Positions 19,539 through 23,619 of a stretch of DNA of 23,619 nucleotides are shown here, one piece after another. The DNA lies in contig NW_008246129.1 of NCBI RefSeq assembly GCF_000281045.1, positions 217,619-241,237 of the forward strand, in the 5' to 3' direction. Numbering within the stretch: the stretch's first letter is position 1; the number at the start of each line of letters is the position of its first letter. The DNA comes from Saprolegnia diclina VS20. Lineage: Eukaryota; Oomycota; Saprolegniomycetes; Saprolegniales; Saprolegniaceae. The position numbers and the translations under genes are program-made. The notes below the pieces were generated by a model. It worked only from the letters and a program-made list of their open reading frames with translations. It did no database searches and was not told the DNA's origin.

Positions 19539-20695
19539 ATGCGATCGACTTCGCCGGTGACCCGTGTGCTGTACCGCGAGTTGCTCCGGAGCGCCTATCT
19601 TCTCGACAAACACGCAGCAGTAAAGGCGCTTCTGTGCCCCAGCGAGATTGCTGACAATGCTATATGCTACAAGGCTGTCATGGGATTACACCAGCATCAA
19701 CTGGTACATCTCGTGCTCCAGGACGACGGGGCCTCTCATTCACAAGATCTGCTGTAGTGTTACTGGCCGTACGAGTCGGCTACTCATCGCATGCGTGCAC
19801 TCTTTCGAACGTCCCCAGCTTCATCAGAGGCGCTCGACGCAGCCTTCCGTGGTTTGCGCTACCTCAATGCCAAGCTGCATCTTGCTCGGGAGCACAATTT
19901 GCTGCACGTCGAGTCAGACGAGCTACCCTCACGCCCTCCCCGCATTACAACGTAAGATAGCGTCGCCTCTCGCAACGGTTGACGCCTGTGAGTAGAACTA
20001 TTCGTCGGGGCGTTTTTTTGATCGCTCACCCTCTGACCGTGCGGCCGTTTGAGCAGAGCGTGGTTCTGCTGACGCGCCACGACACAAAGGGCACGAAGGG
20101 CGTCATCATCAACGACAAAGGTGACGCGAAACAGTCGTCGCTTGGTAGCTACCCAGTCGAGAGTGCGCTTCAAACCGCTTTTCCGTCGCACCCGATTTTG
20201 TTTGGTGGTCCTGTTGCGAACAACTCAATTCAGGTGCAACCTTCACGCATTCATAACCTATTCCTTACGTACTAGTATGTAGTTCTTGCATCAACACGCC
20301 GAGCTTGGTGGCAGTCTTGTAACGCCTGACGAAGTGGATACCCCGCTCTTCATTCAGCACGACCTCTCGCTGTTGGTCAAGCCTGCCCACGCCAACATCG
20401 ACCGCAGCAAGGTGCAGTCGCACTGCTCATCTTGTCATCAGCCTTGTCAACCAAAGTTTCTATTGAATAGGTCACGTTCGTCCATGGCCATGCATCTTGG
20501 GTCCCAAAGCAGTTACAACGCGAACTTGATACTGGTGGCTGGCTCATGGTGGAGGCACCTCTAGCGTTGGTGCTCAATCCACCAACAAACCTCTGGACGC
20601 ATATGCTCCAAGAGCTCGGCGATGAACATGCTGCGATGAGTCGCATCCCGAGATCTGTCGACTTCAATGTGCCCCCCGAAGGCAAGACAATTTAG
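19539..20695 (+). CDS. AlgH/YqgE (UPF0301) domain protein with LYR-like N-terminus
   Basis: Five exons (19539-19703, 19758-19951, 19996-20233, 20283-20411, 20471-20695) give 316 aa. The C-terminal two thirds is an AlgH/YqgE domain: GVFLIAHPLT (125-134), FEQSVVLLTRHDTKGTKGVI, the ILFGGPV motif (GGPV 190-193), LHQHAELGGSLV, VHGHASWVPKQLQRELDTGG, WLMVEAPLALVLN and LWTHMLQELG. The biochemical function of this family is not established. The N-terminus has VLYRELLRSAYLLDK (LYR at 11-13), like the start of LYR-motif mitochondrial proteins, followed by YWPYESATHRMRALFR and a helical stretch. The LYR call rests on a short motif and is tentative. Introns are 54, 44, 49 and 59 nt; removing each restores frame and motif order. 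Start 19539 is the first ATG in frame; an upstream exon is possible. It ends 25 bp from the convergent methyltransferase gene. Confidence 0.85.
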
Positions 20696-20720
20696 TAGTA
20701 TCGTGAATATACGCTGGTAC

Positions 20721-22075
20721 TTATGCCTCCTTGAGCTGTTTTTGGAGCACGTAAATGAAAAAAGGTTTGGCAACACTCGGCGCGGCAGCGCTTGGCGAAA
20801 GTTCTTGGCACTCGAGAATTTCCCACATGTGATGGTCCGAAGTTGTTGGCCAATCGAGGAGGCCGATGCGGTTGTTTGGGTTGCCATACGTTAGAAGAAT
20901 CATGGCCCCCATCGGTTGCAGAAGCCGCATGCATTCACTCATGACGGCCGCGGCATCCGGGAAGTCGGCGGCGTTGTCACTTGTTAGCGTCTTCCAAACG
21001 TGCGTGCCGGTTGCGAGGTCAGTCTCGGGCGCCAAAAGCATCGTATCCAAGCAGCCTTTGTCGACGATACAAGCGACAGAGTTGTCGCCAAACCCTGTCA
21101 TCTTGGTCATGTCGGCGGATACAAAATGCACCGAGGAGTCCGCATATTTCGCTTGCATGTTCTTGACGACGTTGGCTGCGTAGTCGGTGGCCGTCACATT
21201 GCAGAACCTACGTCAAGGTATCGTGCTGCTCGCGGGAATCTAACGTACCCGTCCTTCTCCATGTCAATGGGGAGCGTGCTCGCGCCACTGCCTGCGATAA
21301 GCACAGCGTCCGATGGCACTGCGTAACGCCGAAAGAGGTCGCGCATGATCGCATACGAGCAGTACCAGTCGAATTCGTCTTCGTCTTCGTACCGGCTTTC
21401 CCAGTACGTTTGCTTTCCGAGCTGAATGAGCGAGATCTTGGTCGCGTGCGGTCGCACAATCTCGTCTCCAGCTGCCATTGTGGCCACTGGCCAAATCAGC
21501 GACAAAAGCTTGCCCGTGTCAACGCAAAAAAGTGGCGCGACTTGGACGTTATTGTTGCTCTTGCCACAACGCAGACTACCATAAAATGTCGTGAGGTGCG
21601 TAGTCCGAGAGACAAATTTGTACATTGCACCGACGTCATCAAGGACGTAGTGGTACAGGTCGGACGCATTGTGGCCAAACTTGATGCTGTACGCGCAATG
21701 CACAAGATTCACGACGATATCATCCACCGTCGCCACCTCTGGCGCAAAGTGCGACGTGATCTTCTGAATCTTGTGGCGCAGAGTCTCGTTCGTTTCCAGC
21801 TCTTCGCGCGCGTTGCGAGCCGTCTGGAAGAGCCATGCATGATCGAGGACCCAAATGCCGCTCTCGGGCTCTGCGGATCTTGTTGCAACAATCCTCGTCT
21901 TGCCATCGACGACCTCGCGCCGCAGTAGCGGACAGCCATAGTCGTTGGAGAGAGCCTTGAGCAACGCTTCCTCGCGCAAGTGGATGGGAACATCGTAGTG
22001 GCTTAACTGAGCAGCATGCCGCTCCATGAGCTGCTCCATTACCATTGGAGCTTGTAACCAAGTGACAAGCGCCAT
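20721..22075 (-). CDS. Fusion: TTLL12-type N-terminal domain plus METTL13/EEF1AKMT4-like methyltransferase
   Basis: Three exons: 21624-22075, 21249-21575, 20721-21207, total 421 aa. The first half resembles the SET-like N-terminal domain of TTLL12: SGIWVLDHAWLFQTARNARE (72-91), HYVLDDVGA (142-150), NNVQVAPLF and SLIWPVATMAAGDEIVR. No tubulin-ligase (ATP-grasp) domain follows. Instead a class I SAM methyltransferase of the METTL13/EEF1AKMT4 type follows: TYWESRYEDEDEFDWYCSY, motif I VLIAGSGASTLP (about 242-253), ATDYA, VHFVSADMT, CIVDKGCLDTML, ECMRLLQPMGAMILLTYGN. Relatives methylate lysines, eEF1A among others; the substrate here is unknown. Intron 1 (21576-21623, 48 nt) is stop-free and in frame; its removal is inferred from TTLL12 spacing. 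Intron 2 is 41 nt. Later ATGs at 22045 and 22039 could also be the start. Confidence 0.8.
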
Positions 22076-22129
22076 CAATTTCGCTCGCAAGTATCCGGAT
22101 ATCAGACGAGTACCGCATAAACTGTGGGG

Positions 22130-22490
22130 AACTAACAAACGTGCCTAATAAAAGCGAAGAAGAGAAGAAGAGAAGATCGACTTTGGAATGACGTCCCATC
22201 GTCTCATCGTCCCGTCGTCCCAAGGATTCCCTTGCGTCGTCCCATCGCCATGTCCTTCGAAAGCTGACCTTCTATCGTGGTTGAACGACAAAAATAGATG
22301 CCGCATAAAACCATTTGATGTTTGTATAGGCCCCATAAAGGGGCCTATTTTCGGCCTAATTTCTACCAATAGCCGTGCGCTAAACCACCAGATACAATCC
22401 GGATACTTGTCAGCCAATGCCTATGCTCGATGAGGATCGCCAGCCAATGCCTATGCTCGATTTGTGATACTCGAATAGGCATTGGCCAGT
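22130..22490 (+). repeat. Element copy A (purine tract, TGTTTGTATA box, CCAATGC end)
   Basis: Shares an ordered set of blocks with copy B: gtgcctaat plus a GA-rich tract (22141-22176), tgtttgtata (22319-22328), ctaatttctaccaat (22356-22370) and cttgtcagccaatgc (22406-22420). It also contains a hairpin taggcccc-ataaa-ggggccta (22327-22347). Same order, different spacing, so the two are diverged copies rather than chance. Confidence 0.7.
22411..22486. repeat. Two direct copies and one inverted copy of a CCAATGCC motif
   Basis: cagccaatgcctatgctcga occurs at 22411 and again exactly 30 bp later at 22441 (21 identical bases each). An inverted version, tcgaataggcattggc, follows at 22471-22486. Confidence 0.95.
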
Positions 22491-22496
22491 GATCCC

Positions 22497-22535
22497 GCTA
22501 GACGGTTGCCACAAACTTTGTGGCAACCGTCTAGC
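22497..22535. repeat. 39-bp near-perfect palindrome with 1-nt centre
   Basis: Arm gctagacggttgccacaaa (22497-22515), one central C, then the exact 19-bp reverse complement. It has the same architecture as 13064-13100 but an unrelated arm sequence. Confidence 0.95.
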
Positions 22536-22579
22536 TCTGCTGCAAGCTCATGACGACTACCCTTTAAATGGTGGGACTA

Positions 22580-22860
22580 TAACACACGTGTGCCTGTTAA
22601 ATCGAAGAAAGAGAAGAAAAGAAGGAGGAAGTTCGATATGACATGGCGATCTTGTGCAAGCGGTACTCTGCGCGCGGCGGGAGCTCATGGCGGATGCTCC
22701 TTTACATGCCATGCGTGGTTTACATGCTGGTGTTTGTATACCTGGGTGGCACCTTTTAAATGCGCCTATAAACTCTAATTTCTACCAATTAACGAGCGTA
22801 AAAGCCTTGTAGCCAATGCGGGTGTTGCACTGGGCGAACGCAACACCCGCACTGGTCAGT
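22580..22860 (+). repeat. Element copy B
   Basis: Matches copy A in the same order: gtgcctgttaaa plus GA-rich tract (22590-22640), tgtttgtata (22731-22740), ctaatttctaccaat (22775-22789) and cttgtagccaatgc (22806-22819), ending in an inverted repeat. Too diverged to be a recent duplication. Confidence 0.7.
22813..22855. repeat. Inverted repeat with CCAATGCGGGTG arms
   Basis: Arms ccaatgcgggtgttgc (22813-22828) and gcaacacccgcactgg (22840-22855) pair at 15 of 16 positions around an 11-nt loop. The left arm reappears as single copies at 23401. Confidence 0.95.
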
Positions 22861-23400
22861 TTGGCCCCCTCACGCAGGTTTTTTGACCAATTAGAATCGT
22901 TGGCGCCGAGTCTAGAGAGCTGGGTATTGAACTCGAGCGTTTACTCGCGGAGTTCATCAACCCAGCAATCTGTGCTTACGCAATGATGCTGCTACTTTTC
23001 TTCGATAGTAATGCCCTGTGTGCGACCCGATATGGCGGCTCGTAGAGTCTCTAGTTATCACTACCCTACAGAAGCTCATAGATCACGACGAACTTCTTGA
23101 GCATCATGTACTGCCTAGTGTAGGTATTGCTCATGAGGATCGCGAGACCGTAGCTCGCGTTGATGCGTGTGGCAAGGCTGGCAGCTACCCGTGGAATCGA
23201 TCGGAGCACCGACCACTGATGAAGAACGATGGACTGTCCGTCAAGCCCTATTGGGTCACGGCTTTTACTGAGCAGCAGTAAAGCAAGCTCACTCGCGCTC
23301 CATGTCGCCAAGCACGAGTGTGCTGAAGCGCCAAAACGCTTGCGCGAAGATCGCGATCTGACGGCTTCGAACTTCGTGTTACCGAATTATTTCTTTTAGA

Positions 23401-23486
23401 CCAATGCGGGTGTTGCATTTGGCAAAAAATCAGCCAATGCGGGTGCCCAAAGGCCGTGTTACGACGATTTTAGACCAATGCGCGTG
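23401..23486 (+). repeat. Three spaced CCAATGCGSGTG motifs
   Basis: ccaatgcgggtg at 23401-23412 and 23434-23445 and ccaatgcgcgtg at 23475-23486. The first and third are both preceded by ttttaga. Same core as the inverted repeat at 22813. Confidence 0.9.
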
Positions 23487-23619
23487 CGGGATTTCGCCCA
23501 CCACCTAATTGGTAGTCCCCAGATAAGCTCATGGCGTCCGCCCGTCGGTCGTGCACTGTTGTCGGGCTCAACGACCGGCAGCTCGACGACCAGCAGCTCG
23601 ACGCGACTGACTGAAGCCT

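Larger units (their letters stand above)
22076..23619. other. Repeat-rich tail without a confident gene
   Basis: About 1.5 kb of repeats and hairpins (listed separately), plus cgtcccatcg-type short repeats at about 22191-22250. The longest frames, 87 codons at 23018-23281 (+) and 81 codons at 23066-23311 (-), lie opposite each other and show no motif; they could be remnants of a mobile element. The last 70 bases hold a short direct repeat, agctcgacgaccagcagctcgacg-like (given in part). Confidence 0.5.

Noticed and set aside
21576-21623. Stretch kept as coding in the methyltransferase fusion
   Set aside because: It reads through without stops, but it starts GTAC, ends GGTAG, is 48 nt, and removing it restores the TTLL12-like spacing; treated as an intron, with moderate confidence.
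1-23619. tRNA, rRNA, CRISPR array or prokaryotic operon signals
   Set aside because: I looked for T-arm-like GTTCRA boxes, regularly spaced repeats and Shine-Dalgarno-led gene runs and found none that fit; the 30-bp-spaced pair at 22411 is only two units with a 9-bp spacer.

Overview
The window looks like nuclear DNA of an oomycete, most likely Saprolegniales-like. The evidence is compact genes, GC-rich codon use, numerous very short spliceosomal introns, and a mix of conserved eukaryotic genes that includes an outer-dynein-arm docking coiled-coil protein expected in an organism with flagellated zoospores. The lineage is an inference from gene style, not a database match. I resolved exon structures by hand from conserved protein motifs and reading-frame continuity. 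All multi-exon models given here (except the 5'-open first gene) sum to exact codon numbers.

Layout. 1-1225 (+): a seven-transmembrane protein whose 3' part carries a frame-breaking 184-bp tandem duplication. 1269-2751 (-): a Ulp1/SENP-type SUMO protease, six exons. 3185-5712 (-): a complete cullin-3-type cullin, seven exons. 5713-7065: long spacer with no convincing gene. 7066-8888 (+): EHD-type dynamin-like ATPase, three exons. 8992-10768 (-): CCDC63/CCDC114 (ODAD1)-type coiled-coil protein, five exons. 10889-12112 (-): a membrane-anchored CAMK-like kinase, three exons. 12113-13284: spacer with two long palindromes and a decayed open frame.

13285-14218 (-): EFG1-like rRNA-processing protein, five exons. 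14630-14962 (-): PHF5A/Rds3, an SF3b subunit, single exon. 15544-16224 (+): protein with two HMG boxes. 16668-17411 (+): a truncated P-type-ATPase-like gene lacking the TGES motif and all sequence from the phosphorylation domain onward. 17506-18608 (-): EMC10-like protein, seven exons. 18813-18989 (+): COX17, divergent from EMC10. 19539-20695 (+): an AlgH/YqgE (UPF0301) protein with an LYR-like N-terminus, five exons. 20721-22075 (-): a fusion of a TTLL12-type N-terminal domain with a METTL13/EEF1AKMT4-type methyltransferase. 22130-23619: a repeat-rich tail with two diverged copies of an element and many CCAATGC motifs.

The genes do not form one pathway. Themes are protein modification (SUMO protease, cullin, kinase, methyltransferase), RNA and ribosome biogenesis (PHF5A, EFG1), membranes and mitochondria (EHD, EMC10, COX17) and the flagellum. 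Neighbouring genes are packed tightly: several convergent pairs are 25-105 bp apart and EMC10/COX17 share a 204-bp divergent promoter. Most striking for follow-up are the two apparent domain fusions, the tandem duplication that may act as a newborn intron, the loss of a zinc-ligand cysteine in PHF5A, the nearly uniform 40-59-nt introns with TAG acceptors, and the palindrome/CCAATGC repeat family.
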